Shown here: piece after piece, positions 33,064 to 43,391 of the stretch
Position numbering within the stretch: the stretch's first letter is position 1
Layout of the letters: each line of letters opens with the position of its first letter
From: Rhabditophanes sp. KR3021
Lineage: Eukaryota; Nematoda; Chromadorea; Rhabditida; Alloionematidae
Assembly: GCA_963281155.1 (NCBI GenBank)
Contig: CAUJLY010000001.1
Coordinates: 1,984,001 to 2,048,000, forward strand
Length of the DNA stretch: 64,000 bases
Reading direction: 5' to 3'
Program-made: the position numbers and the translations under genes
Notes under the pieces: generated by a model
What the model was told of the DNA's origin: nothing
What the model saw: only the letters and a program-made list of their open reading frames with translations
The model's database searches: none

Positions 33064-34263
33064 TAGGAGTTTAGAAAATAAAAATAATTTTCAACAATAG
33101 TCATCAAAGCAGCATCTCTATATTTTTCAATTAAACCAGTTAAAAACAATTAAATAGAAGTCATTTTCCATGATTTGGTGCATAAAACATTGAATATTTG
33201 AGCTTATAATTTATGTACTTTTACTTACAACAAATAAATGACTTGTAATGTTTTAAGAATGGCGTGGTTGATAAGTTCGGGTACAAAAATGTTGTAGAAA
33301 AGTGACGTGATACTACTAAATAGTTAGTAGGACTAAAATGAATGTGTTTATGAAGCTATAATTAAGTTAAGATTTATGTGTTTGAATTTTAACGATTTCG
33401 ACTATAATTTAGTAACAAAGTGTTAAATTGAATGTAGTTTTGAAGGAATTAATTACATTTTTGAACTTGTGTATTTGTCTAAAAGATTTATGTATTGTAT
33501 GCGATCATTCTGATACTAATTTTTCCTGATGTGAATTGTCATTTTGAGTTTACATTTTGTCTTGAGGTTATTTGATTTTTATAAAGTTTACTTATGTTTT
33601 AGATTTGTTAAAAAATTAAAATGCTATATTCAAAATATAGTTATTTATTGTCTCTGCCAGTGTTATACCATTTTAAATATTTATTTTTGGAAGAATTGGA
33701 GAGGTTTTCATCTGACATTTCAAATATGCAATTTGTTCATTGAAGGCATTATGATAATTTTGGAAAGATTAATTATAATTTGTTTATTTTTTATAAACTA
33801 TTAATATACACAAATATTTATATAAGATTTGATCAGTGAAAGTTTATGTCATGTTGATTTTAACTTTTTCAAAAACAATAAATATGTATTTGTGAATCAT
33901 GTGTTGGTCAATAGACTTATTTTAAGGGCAATTCAATCAACATTAATCATTAGATAGATATACATTGAATATTAATCCTATGTGTCCTCTACGTAATAAA
34001 AATATGTATTCAAATGTCAAATAATGATAAATGGCATAATAAATTTATTCCCACTGAAAAATGTACTAGAAGTGAATGCTCTTTTTGTTGCCATCATTAC
34101 TATGAGGAACACGAACCACGCGTACAGGAAAGCATATGAATTAATGCACTCCACCCTGAATATATTTAACTATTCGAATACTCAGAAAAATTCTGTTTAT
34201 GCCGCTTTCATAATAATTGGTATTATTAAAATTGATATTTATTTGCCATTTTTGCATTTGGAG
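33064..34263. other. 1.2 kb intergenic, no gene seen
   Basis: AT-rich. An open frame upstream of the receptor (from 34024) and one at 33544-33804 lack supporting features. Presumed promoter of the Sre-like receptor. Confidence 0.45.
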
Positions 34264-35341
34264 ATGAATGGCTCAACCGATATATCTATTCCCTTTTGGC
34301 GTGAAGAAACAATAATGTTTGCAACAAATCCAAATCAACTTGAGCAAATAACTTTGTCTTTTTTCAAATTCTTATTGCCTATTCAACTTTTTATCAATAT
34401 TATTTGCGCTATAATTGTATTTTATTTATATTACTTCATCTATAAATTCGCATTATTACATGTGAATTTTAAGGTATTGCTGTTCATGTTTGGATTATTT
34501 TCTCAAATTTACAATATCCTTCAATTTATTAATATTCTTATCATACTATGTGTCAGATTTGATAAAATGATATCATTTCTAATAGAAACAATAAGTCTTT
34601 CAGCTGCTTTGGGGCTGACGAATATGTCAGTTCCGATGTTAATAGAACGTTCTATGGCTTATAAATATTCTTCGAACTATGACAATTCAGGCATAAAATA
34701 TAGATACATCGTCATTTCAATAGTTGCATTTATAGTAGCAGGGCTGGACATATTTAACTTTTCTATTCGTATGTTTGTTGAAGCGATTATGAATTATAAT
34801 AAGTAAATTTTATTTATAGAGTTCATATTTTATGCATATTCTTCAATAGCGTGGATGTCTACAACGATATTTAGTACATCTGGACTAATTATATTATATT
34901 TCATAAACAAGAAGTCGCTTAAAAAGGAACAAAAACTCAAGGAAAATATCAACAAAAGGTAATTATTTTCAATAGATGTAACTTAATAGTTATTTTTGAA
35001 GATTCCAACTTAATGAAAATGACAACAGTATATCAATTTTGGTCTTCATGAATATTCCATTGTGCGTGACAAGCGTAATTGTATTTTCGAGTCTTTATCT
35101 AATTAGACTTGGTGTATTTAATGCCGCACTAACGTCATTTTTAATATTCAGCAGTGTTTCAACTTTTACAGTCACTTTTCCATTAGTTATGATACTTTAC
35201 TTATCTTCAACAAGAAAAGCAATTAGACACATGTTTGCAGAACAACGAACTCCGAGAATTGAAATAAATTCCGCTGACAGACGCGTCAAATTATACAACG
35301 AAACTGAAATTTATTTCCGCGAAATTACTGCAGGCTGGTAG
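34264..35341 (+). CDS. Serpentine chemoreceptor, Sre-like, paralog D (327 aa)
   Basis: Exons 34264-34768, 34820-34958, 35002-35341. The start MNGSTDISIPF aligns with the start of paralog E. Seven hydrophobic helices; after TM3/4 the segment PMLIERSMAYKYSSNYDNS corresponds to the nematode Sre signature IER..A.....DYE. The tail holds STRKAIRHMF and NETEIYF, also present in E. It has an intron after NFSI that E lacks and is about 15 residues shorter there. Predicted chemosensory GPCR. Confidence 0.7.
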
Positions 35342-35566
35342 CAATTACACATATATAAAGAGTTTATTTTTTCCCATTTAGTTATTTACCAAAATTGTCA
35401 AACAATATTTTTTGTATTAATGTATAATATAAATTTGTTCACCAATTTTTTGAAGCATAACAAAGTTGGCACTCCTCTGAATATAATTAAGTATGAAATT
35501 ATCGGAGCTATGCCTAATGTTTTTTTTGTTACTCAAAGTTAATATTTAGTCTATTAATTCATTAAA

Positions 35567-36676
35567 ATGGAAGTAAATTCTTCCTTGTATATTACTCTTA
35601 AATCATGGGCTGATGATACTATTATGTTTTCCGTTGATCCTAATAAGTTTCCACAGTTTGATCCTTTTTTTACAAAAATACTATTTCACATTGAGCTACT
35701 ATTAAATGTGGTTTGCGGCGTGATAGTCGTATTTTTATATGGCTTCATCTATAAGTATGCTACTTTGCATCCTAATTTCCTATTTTTAATTGGGATATTT
35801 GGACTGTATTCGGAAATTCTCAATATATTTCAAGCGATCAATGTGTTTAGTGTAATTTTTTTTGAATATGACAAAGTCTTATCATTTATTTATGAATGTA
35901 TAAGTATATTCGGTGGTTTCGGATTTACATTTCTGTCAGCTCCAATGTTAATTGAACGAGCAACAGCTTATCATTACTCTGATGTCTACGACAATTCCAA
36001 ATTCAAATTCAGATACATTTATTTTTCAATAATTTGCTTTTTCATGGGTATATTTGTGACGTTAAATTTCTCAGCTCGTAAGTCAACATATTCATTGTTT
36101 GAAAGATTGAATTTTACTTTTTTAGAGTTTGTTCATTATGTCTTTTCTCTGCTAATTTGGGTTTCTATAACCTTATTTAGCACAATTGGATTAATAATTT
36201 TATACATCAAAAACAAAGATTCTTTAAAGAAGGAAAAAGCTCAAAAGAAGAACATTAATAAGAGGTAGTTTAATTTCCGTATTGCATACATGCCAATTTA
36301 TTGCCAACATTGTTGCTAATAGTATAATTTTAGGTTTCAACTAAATGAATTGAAAGAGTCAACTTCAATTTTGGTTTTTATGAATGCACCTTTGGCTGTT
36401 ACTAGTCTAGGAACTTTTTTGGTACTCATGTTTGTCCAACTAAATTCAACCCACGCGGGTTTTGCTTCATCGTTAGTCTTTATGAATGCTTCAATTCTTT
36501 CAGTCATATTCCCTCTAGTTATGATCTTTAATTTGACATCAACAAAAAGAATTGTTTGGAGAATGTTTGGAAAGAATTTAAATAAGCATGCTGCAGCTCA
36601 AACTAACAATTTCCAAGGACAGGATAAACATTTAAATGAAACGGAAGTTTATTTTTCGCAGTACACGTGGACTTAA
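35567..36676 (+). CDS. Serpentine chemoreceptor, Sre-like, paralog E (346 aa)
   Basis: Exons 35567-36264 and 36334-36676, one 69-nt intron in the loop before TM6/7 at the same position (NKR/FQLNE) as in D. Motifs: PMLIERATAYHYSDVYDNS, FSTIGLIILYIKNK, SILVFMNAPLAVTS, FPLVMIFNLTSTKRIVWRMFG and NETEVYF at the C-terminus. Tandem duplicate of D, 225 bp downstream, same strand. Confidence 0.72.
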
Positions 36677-36812
36677 AAGATGAATTTGTTTTGTACTAAA
36701 CAGAGGGTTTATTTCCATTAAATGCATGGACCTAGTTAGATAAATGATTATTCTATTTGTATTACGAAATCAAACAAATTGAAATATTTTTTAGACCAAA
36801 CGTCTTCAAACT

Positions 36813-37375
36813 TCAAGTCCTTAATTTGGTGATGAAGAAGGTTTTGTTATATTGCAATTGATTGATTGGACTGTATAAGGCAATACTATCTTTAAAAAAT
36901 AAAATTTGAGGTTCATAATACGTTTCCGGAATTCCCACCAACTCTGGTAGAATTGGCCTGGGGTTAATATGAAAAATCTCTATTAACAAAATATAAATTA
37001 ATAACGTGGTATATAAAATTAATTGGTGAACACACCTATCTGAATATTTTCATTATTTCTTACAACTTCTGGTTGAACGATATTTTGAAAGTTGTAAATA
37101 TTATCATGCTTTCACTTCCTTAATTTTTAATTCTTTATCTTTATGCAAAATGTTTCCCTTAATGCACAAACATTTTCTTCATTCATTTAAAATTTTTATA
37201 TTTTGCATTCAAACTCTTTCTTTAATAATAAATTCATTTTAATTAAATTGTTGACGCATTAACCATTACTATGAGGAAATTCTTCAAGTTTTACGACTTT
37301 TAAAAATATCAACAATTTCCTTCGAATCAGGACGATTATTAGATTTTTTGCTAATCTCAAAACCTATATTTCTAA
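36813..37375 (-). pseudogene. Decayed paralog of the TKL-like kinase gene
   Basis: On the minus strand, around 37310-37370, EISKKSNNRPDSKEIVDI matches GISKDSDNRPDSKEIIDV of the kinase at 38183-39719; the DNA similarity continues weakly through the coiled-coil part (ELKIKEVK). Two downstream blocks splice in frame (NIVQPEVVRNNENIQI / EIFHINPRPILPELVGIP) and end in TGA at 36813-36815, taking the place of the intact gene's C-terminus. Stops and frame changes lie between them. The kinase domain itself is gone. Confidence 0.65.
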
Positions 37376-38182
37376 TATATGTAATTTGCAATAAAGCGAA
37401 AAAAATGAAGTCAAAAGTTGCAATGCAATAAAACACGTATTTAGCACTTGGCAACTGTTTTTATCTAATGTTCAAAAGATCAATGTTGTAGTGAGATTAC
37501 TTTGTTATGTAAATATCCAAACAATAATATCATATTAGAACTTTGATCTAATTGTCACTTTGATTTTGTTAGTGTAATAGCATTAATTAGTAAGGGATTT
37601 AAAAGACATACTTTTAGAATGATAAGAAATATGGACTCTGTATGTCCTCAACAGAGTAATGTTTCTCACTGATTTTATACGTCATTAACTAGTCAATATA
37701 TTAGTAAATATCTTAAAGCATACAAATACTTTGAGATAACAACATTGCCATTGGAATCTTAAGCAATCAGATTGATAGTTTTGATCGGGATATAAGAATT
37801 AGTCAATTACTTGAAAATAAGTTACTATTTATTGAACTTAAAGATTACCTTAACAATCCAAATAATGTGAAAACGATATATTTGTTGTATTTTAAATAAT
37901 CAACTTTAATCATATCCTTTAGTGATGATCTTAAATTAAACCTTAACAAGGCAAGTTGTTTTAGGGAATGTTAGAAAATAATCTATTGCTTAAATGAATA
38001 TTTATCGATGACAGATTAAACGTTAAAAGGAGTATATTTTCCACGATACAAATTGGCTTAATTAGATCAATCTTTATTTCCCAAAATATACGAGGTCCCC
38101 GTACAATTAATGTTTATGCTCTTTTATCTTATGATATCAAGCAGAAGGTTATTGTCTATAATATAAATGGATTAATTTAGAT
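37376..38182. other. Intergenic, no gene seen
   Basis: AT-rich sequence between the kinase relic and the 3' end of the intact kinase gene; may include unrecognisable remains of the relic. Confidence 0.45.
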
Positions 38183-39719
38183 TTACTTTTTTTTCTTGGA
38201 TTGAAACATATTTGCAGTATGTTTTTTATTGAAGATTAATAAACCTAAAATCTTTGAATTTGTTGATTTAGGAGATGGCGTTTGACTGGAATATCCAGAA
38301 TCAGACTTTGTATTTGGTGATTTAGGAGATGTTGTTAAACTGTAATATACAGAACTATTTGTTGGGTTGCTTATGGCAAGTGAGTTTGGAACACCTATTG
38401 TATCATCTAAAACAATCACATGTCGTGGTTCAGGTCGTTTAGAAGGATAATTAACCGTTGGTGGGTGATATTGCATATTACCTATAAATTAATCACATGA
38501 GCTTATTTAATTATCTTAAAACCTTACTGATATGATTTTTTTCTTCGATTGGCATGATACTTAAATATCCATGCAGTTTCTTATGTTTATCTAATTCCGC
38601 TTTTAATTCATTTATTTCATCTTCCTTATTTTTCAATTCATTTTCTTTTTGTAGTAATTCGTATTTAAATTTCCAAACGTCTTCCTTAGTAGTTTGAAAT
38701 TCTGATATTTTGCATTCAAGTTCTTTTTTCTCTTTCTTTAATGATAAGCTCATTTCAATTAAATCAGCATCGTATTCATTATTATTAGGAGGCAATTGTT
38801 TAAGAATAGTTAGGCGACTTTTCAAAACATCAATAATTTCCTTTGAATCAGGACGATTATCAGAGTCTTTACTAATCCCAGGTAAAATGAATTTGCCAAT
38901 AACGTCTGGAGATTTTAATAAATGCTTCTTCAAGTATTCTTCTTTATCGGAAATTAATTTGAAAAACTCCGCTTTCTTCTTAAACAAAACCTCAGTAGCA
39001 GCGATGGCAAAACTATAAATATCCGAACTTTTCGAATAAATGTCACTCTTTTCAATCTCCGGAGCTTTATAACCAGACGTTCCACATTTCCTAACATTTT
39101 CTTCCTTTTCTCCTTCAATTTTGGACAGTCCTAAGTCGCATATTTTAATCACAATTTTAGATAAGTCAATCTCTGGATCATCATCACGAGATTCTCTTTT
39201 TTCAAAACAAGAACAAATCTGTTTTTCAATTAAAATGTTTGCTGTTTTGATGTCGCGGTGTAAAACTGTTTGTTTGACTCCATCAACATAGCAGTCATTA
39301 TGCAAATAGTTTATTCCCTCAGCCATTTGTAGCAGAACACTTATTTGCTCAATTTCTTTCAAGAAAATATGTTCATGGCAATCATATATCAAATGAAACA
39401 ATGTACTACCGCTGCAATATTCTAAAACAATACCTGAGAAACCTTCAGTAACTCCAATTAAGTGTATGATACTAGGGTGTTTAGTCCATTGAAGTAGGGA
39501 GATTTCTTTTTTGAAGGTTTTAATACTTTCAGAGTTAGAGGAAAGTTTATCCAAATTGGTTTTGTAAGCTACTATTCTGTTCTCACAAGAATTCTCAATT
39601 TTGCTTTTATAATGAGCTTTGCAAACTCTTGCAAAAGCGCCTTTATCAACATGACCTCCGAGTGGTTTAATCTGATTAGAGTGAATTACTAATAATTTCG
39701 ACGTATTTAGTACGTCCAT
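38183..39719 (-). CDS. TKL-like Ser/Thr protein kinase with coiled coil (496 aa)
   Basis: Exons 39719-38528 and 38481-38183, intron 46 nt. Kinase domain at about residues 15-300: Gly loop GGHVDKGAFARV, VAYK with the ATP-binding Lys, ..VLHRDIKTANIL (catalytic loop HRDIKxxN), CDLGLSK in place of the usual DFG, GTSGYKAPE (activation/APE) and SSDIYSFAIAATEVL. A Glu/Lys/Leu coiled coil (about 330-395) and a Ser/Pro-rich tail (SPKSPNTKSDSGYSSQTPSPK) follow, the latter a likely phosphorylation region. Catalytic residues are present, so it is probably active. The order of motifs suits the tyrosine-kinase-like group (TAK1/MLK/RIPK); exact subfamily unknown. Confidence 0.8.
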
Positions 39720-39868
39720 TATATTAATAAAAATATAAGTTGATTATCCTATAAATCAGGAGTTATATAATAATTTGAGTAAAAATATGCTTAAACAACG
39801 AAAATAAAACAACCCGTCAAATAATAAGAAAAAAGTAATTGGGATATCTTTTTCAATCTTGAAGGGGT

Positions 39869-40963
39869 CAGTGTTATAAAGTGTAATGAAAATAGGAAGT
39901 GACGTAACAGTCACTTAAAAAGGAAGACACCACTTTTACTTAATGTCACCCAAAAAAAGTGACGCCTAAATAACTTTTAATAATTGCAGTTATAACACTG
40001 AAACGCAAACAAAAATACTAAATCTTTTCCACTAAACATCGAAATATAAGAAACCAAATACACAAAAATTGTTGTTTGTGGGGATATATCATAGATTTTG
40101 ATAAAATTTCAAATAACTTCGGCGATATTGTTACCAGTTTTTATTCCTTTAAATAATTTCAATATTAAGAGAAGAACACCCTTTCCATAAATTCGAGTAC
40201 TCACTCCAACAAAAGATTCGCGTCCATTTGTCAAAATATCAGCGGAAATTGACAAATAATAACATTTTTGAGTATGATTGTTGATTGCCATTTGAATTGC
40301 ATTTTGGAAAGACAATGCCGCAGATTCAATATGCCCACGCATAGTTAAACGATTATAATGCTTGTAATTAAGTAATTTAAAAATTTTGATTAAGTCCTTC
40401 TTAATTTGATCATCTTTTGCATTAGTGAATCTAAATTGTTGTAGAGTTAATGTACCAGAACTTTTATCTATTGCTTGTTTTAAAGATCCTCATACTGCTT
40501 CATGCTAAACGTTTCAACAAGCCTTTTAACAACAGTTGCAGTATTTATCAAAAAGGTAGGCTTTTGTTGATCGCTAAACTTGCTTTATTAAATTAAATAT
40601 AACCACCAAAGTTTACATAAACAAATATATTTTACCTTATTAGAAAGTTGACTGCCTTTCTCTATTCCATCCTTTAAAATGTTGGAAAGCCATCGATAAA
40701 CATTTACGTTATCATTTCATTTGAAATTAGTCGATGTCATATTTTCAATCATACATTATAAATGAAATTAAATGCTATTCATTTTTTAAACAAAGGTGAC
40801 TTTAAATGGTTTTGAACATAAATTCTTTACTAGAAAAAACACTTTTACATACAACTGAAAGACGTCACTAAAGTAATTGTCACCTTTTAAAAGTGACATT
40901 AAAATTTCCAAATAATTGAGGTGACTGACAGTGACATGTCACTAATGACACTTTGCAACACGG
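39869..40963. mobile_element. Candidate DNA transposon-like unit with about 95-bp imperfect terminal inverted repeats
   Basis: The left end reads CAGTGTTATAAAGTGTAATG and the right end, inverted, CCGTGTTGCAAAGTGTCATT. Both arms continue with interspersed GTGAC/GTCAC blocks, TAATGTCAC and GTGACGYC in the same order. The unit is 1.1 kb and encloses the broken gene at 40109-40740. Flanks GAAGGGG / GAAGAGG could be a decayed target duplication. TIRs beginning CAGTG/CCGTG with AAAGT occur in hAT- and P-type elements, but no transposase motif was recognised. Confidence 0.5.
40109..40740 (-). pseudogene. Broken gene inside the inverted-repeat unit, family unknown
   Basis: From ATG at 40740 the frame gives MTSTNFK, an in-frame TGA, then NDNVNVYRWLSNILKDGIEKG; a GTAAAA donor follows; the next block has QQKPTFLINTATVVKRLVETF and QYEDL, then a one-base frameshift, then KQAIDKSSGTLTLQQFRF and a long clean stretch to the stop at 40109 (GHIESAALSFQNAIQMAI, SADILTNGRESFVGVSTR). 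About 185 codons are still readable. No domain recognised; could be the element's own gene or captured host sequence. Confidence 0.5.
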
Positions 40964-41098
40964 AAGAGGAGTATAAAAACATATTCATAGAATAAATATG
41001 TATCAAGTTTATTAAACTAATTATCAACTTCTTGGCCAAGCTAATTATATACTTGTTTATTTTGTAATACAAAACAAATATTGATAAACTAATTACAT

Positions 41099-41171
41099 GC
41101 CATGATAGCTCAGTTGGGAGAGCGTTAGACTGAAGATCTAAATGTCGCTGGTTCGATCCCTGCTCGTGGCA
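41099..41171 (+). tRNA. tRNA-Phe (GAA), copy 1
   Basis: 73 nt; acceptor GCCATGA pairs with TCGTGGC, anticodon GAA at 41132-41134 in loop CTGAAGA, D-arm AGCTCAGTTGGGAGAGC and T-loop TTCGATC. The T-stem GCTGG/CCTGC has a central T-T mismatch, shared with copy 2. Confidence 0.9.
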
Positions 41172-41252
41172 ATACCTTTTTGCAATAAGTATTTATTTTT
41201 AACTTTCGAGGAAAAGCATGTGAATCGTGACCATGCTTAAAATTAATAACAA

Positions 41253-41325
41253 GCCATGATAGCTCAGTTGGGAGAGCGTTAGACTGAAGATCTAAATGTC
41301 GCTGGTTCGATCCCTGCTCGTGGCA
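41253..41325 (+). tRNA. tRNA-Phe (GAA), copy 2
   Basis: Identical over 73 nt to copy 1 at 41099-41171, in the same orientation 154 bp downstream, with unrelated spacer. Shares the T-T mismatch in the T-stem. Confidence 0.9.
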
Positions 41326-41393
41326 TAACTTTTTGTGAATCAAGACATAGAATAATTTTATTATATTAAAAACATTTATTTAGAAATATCTTA

Positions 41394-42413
41394 TTAGCTT
41401 TTTGAGTTGGTAATATTTATCTTGGGCCCAACAATAATCATATTCAATTTTTTGGGTTGTAAATAATTCTTCATTTTCAAAGGCAAATAGTTTTCAATGA
41501 TACTTGTTCTAATTGCTTTATTAAAAAATATAAACACCAAAGCGTTGTTGCCGTGCATTGCAACCCAAACAAAATGTACAAAAACAATAAAAAAGGGACC
41601 AGGATTGACGTATTGAATTATTATATAGAAAAGGCATGAAAGACAAGTGCTACAGCAAATTAAAAAAGATTGCAAGATCAAATTCCTCTGATAATTAGAA
41701 ACTGTTATATTTACTGATTTCATCATAACATTGCAAGACACTATTGCATAATAGACCGAATAACTTACGGCCAAAATAGCCGGAGTTGCTATATTGTTGA
41801 TAAATTGAGCTGGGGTTGTGTAAACATAATCGGTTCTTATTAATTTTGGATTGTGAATATCTGGGAAAGGCTGGTACAGGAAAGTAAAAGCTTTACTTGA
41901 GAAAATGACCGGCGGTGTAAATAAGACAAAAGAAAGACCATATAAAATAGGAATCATTAAAAATATGCAGGTCCTTTTGCCAGAAAATAAAATGTGCGAA
42001 ACCTTTGGAAAGAGCGAATCACAAATTCGATGAAAAGCGAGTAAACAACTTGTTGCGCAGCAGGTAAACCATACAAAAATAGTATACCATCCTAAAATTA
42101 TCATGAATACTCTATGAGTGCAAAAAATAGATCCTTCAATTATCAAAATCCCACTAGCAAAGCAACTTGTAAACAGTCCATTAAAATCAACAAAAATAAG
42201 AAAAAGCATTATGTTGTATGCAGGTTTATTAAGGAATTCGGGTCTTAACATTACACGGATTGCTGGAATATAAAGCAAAATAAATATTAATCCTATGAAT
42301 ATAAAGGAAGATCCTAAATAAATGTTAGGATTCATTTCCGCTTCCCATTCTGAGGTGGTTAAGCCATTGCAATTGTAATACTTGTCAAATTTCTCCTCAC
42401 TATAATACATCAC
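41394..42413 (-). CDS. Serpentine chemoreceptor, class T-like (Srt), intronless (339 aa)
   Basis: A single 339-codon frame. The N-terminal extracellular part YNCNGLTTSEWEAEMN matches the Srt pattern Y.C.....W; then IFILLYIPAIRVM in TM1, YNIMLFLIFVDF in TM2, a conserved W-containing TM3 (GWYTIFVWF), SCLLAFHRICD, LFSGKRT and seven TMs in total, ending with HGNNALVFIFFNKAIR in TM7. Srt receptors are nematode chemosensory GPCRs of the Srg superfamily. Lack of introns contrasts with the other receptors here. Confidence 0.8.
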   Translation of the reverse strand: MMYYSEEKFDKYYNCNGLTTSEWEAEMNPNIYLGSSFIFIGLIFILLYIPAIRVMLRPEFLNKPAYNIMLFLIFVDFNGLFTSCFASGILIIEGSIFCTHRVFMIILGWYTIFVWFTCCATSCLLAFHRICDSLFPKVSHILFSGKRTCIFLMIPILYGLSFVLFTPPVIFSSKAFTFLYQPFPDIHNPKLIRTDYVYTTPAQFINNIATPAILAVSYSVYYAIVSCNVMMKSVNITVSNYQRNLILQSFLICCSTCLSCLFYIIIQYVNPGPFFIVFVHFVWVAMHGNNALVFIFFNKAIRTSIIENYLPLKMKNYLQPKKLNMIIVGPKINITNSKS

Positions 42414-43391
42414 GAAACAGAATTTGTAGAAAACTAATTTTTCAAGAATAATAATTAAATCAGTCTAGCCCTGTTGTTAAATAATAACTGTTCTAATTTT
42501 AATATGTTTACGTCTTATTTTTTGTATATTTATTCAGATATAATTGGCAAGTAATACATTATTTGGCCCAAATATACTGCCTATTATCCTCAAAAATATT
42601 AGGTACATTAATTAATGATTCTTTTGAATTTTGTGTAACTAACAGCTAATTATAAATAACATTTGATTGGAGCATGAAATGTATCATTACAGTAATTTTC
42701 TAGGAATAGCTTTAATCAAAAATTAAATAACAAACCAAAGTTTATTAGTACTTTCGTAACCATTTTTTGTATTAAAACTTTCAACTTGTTGATGATTTTA
42801 TCTGTTGATAACGAATTTATGATTCATCTTTATATTAAACATGTAATGTCATAAAACGTCAACTCTCAATAAATATGTTTGCACTTGATATTTTTTATTT
42901 ATAAAAAAGACATCGTTCTGACTTTGCGTAAAAAATGGAATATTCTAGAACAGACTGGGGAATAAATAGACAACATTCGCATTCTTTTTCTTCGACACAA
43001 CAAACGCTCTTACAAAAATGTTTACTATCTTAGACACAATAATAGTGCCAACTGAAAACATTATTCTCTTAATTCTCTCGCTATTCATATCTTTTTAACA
43101 TTTTGAAATATTTATCACGTAATTCATTTGAATTAAGATTACATTCTCAAATAAAAAAATTCCTTATCATTCAATTCCGACTTTTAACTAAATTTATACA
43201 TCTACATTATTTAGTTCTCGTAAAAGAGCACACATTTTTCAGTCTAATACTGTCTTACATCCGCATCCATCGATTTTAGAGCACAGATACATGGCCAGAG
43301 CCAAATTGCTATTTTTTGTTTACCACTATTATATAACCTTACTTTTCGTAAATAAACAGACATATATTATTGGTTTTTTCTAGATATAATA
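42414..43391. other. Divergent promoter region, Srt receptor / pyruvate kinase
   Basis: 978 bp without an exon; holds one perfect heat-shock-type element (42938-42950). Confidence 0.45.
42938..42950. promoter_or_regulatory. Perfect heat-shock element (GAAnnTTCnnGAA)
   Basis: GAATATTCTAGAA contains three alternating 5-bp HSF units without mismatch, 442 bp before the pyruvate kinase ATG and 525 bp before the Srt receptor ATG. A match of this quality is uncommon by chance, but function is untested. Confidence 0.4.

Noticed and set aside
33544..33804. 86-codon plus-strand frame
   Set aside because: Hydrophobic low-complexity sequence typical of T-rich DNA; no partner exons or homologs recognised.
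34024..34263. N-terminal extension of Sre-like paralog D
   Set aside because: Paralog E starts at the position of the ATG at 34264, and the extension shows no similarity upstream of E.
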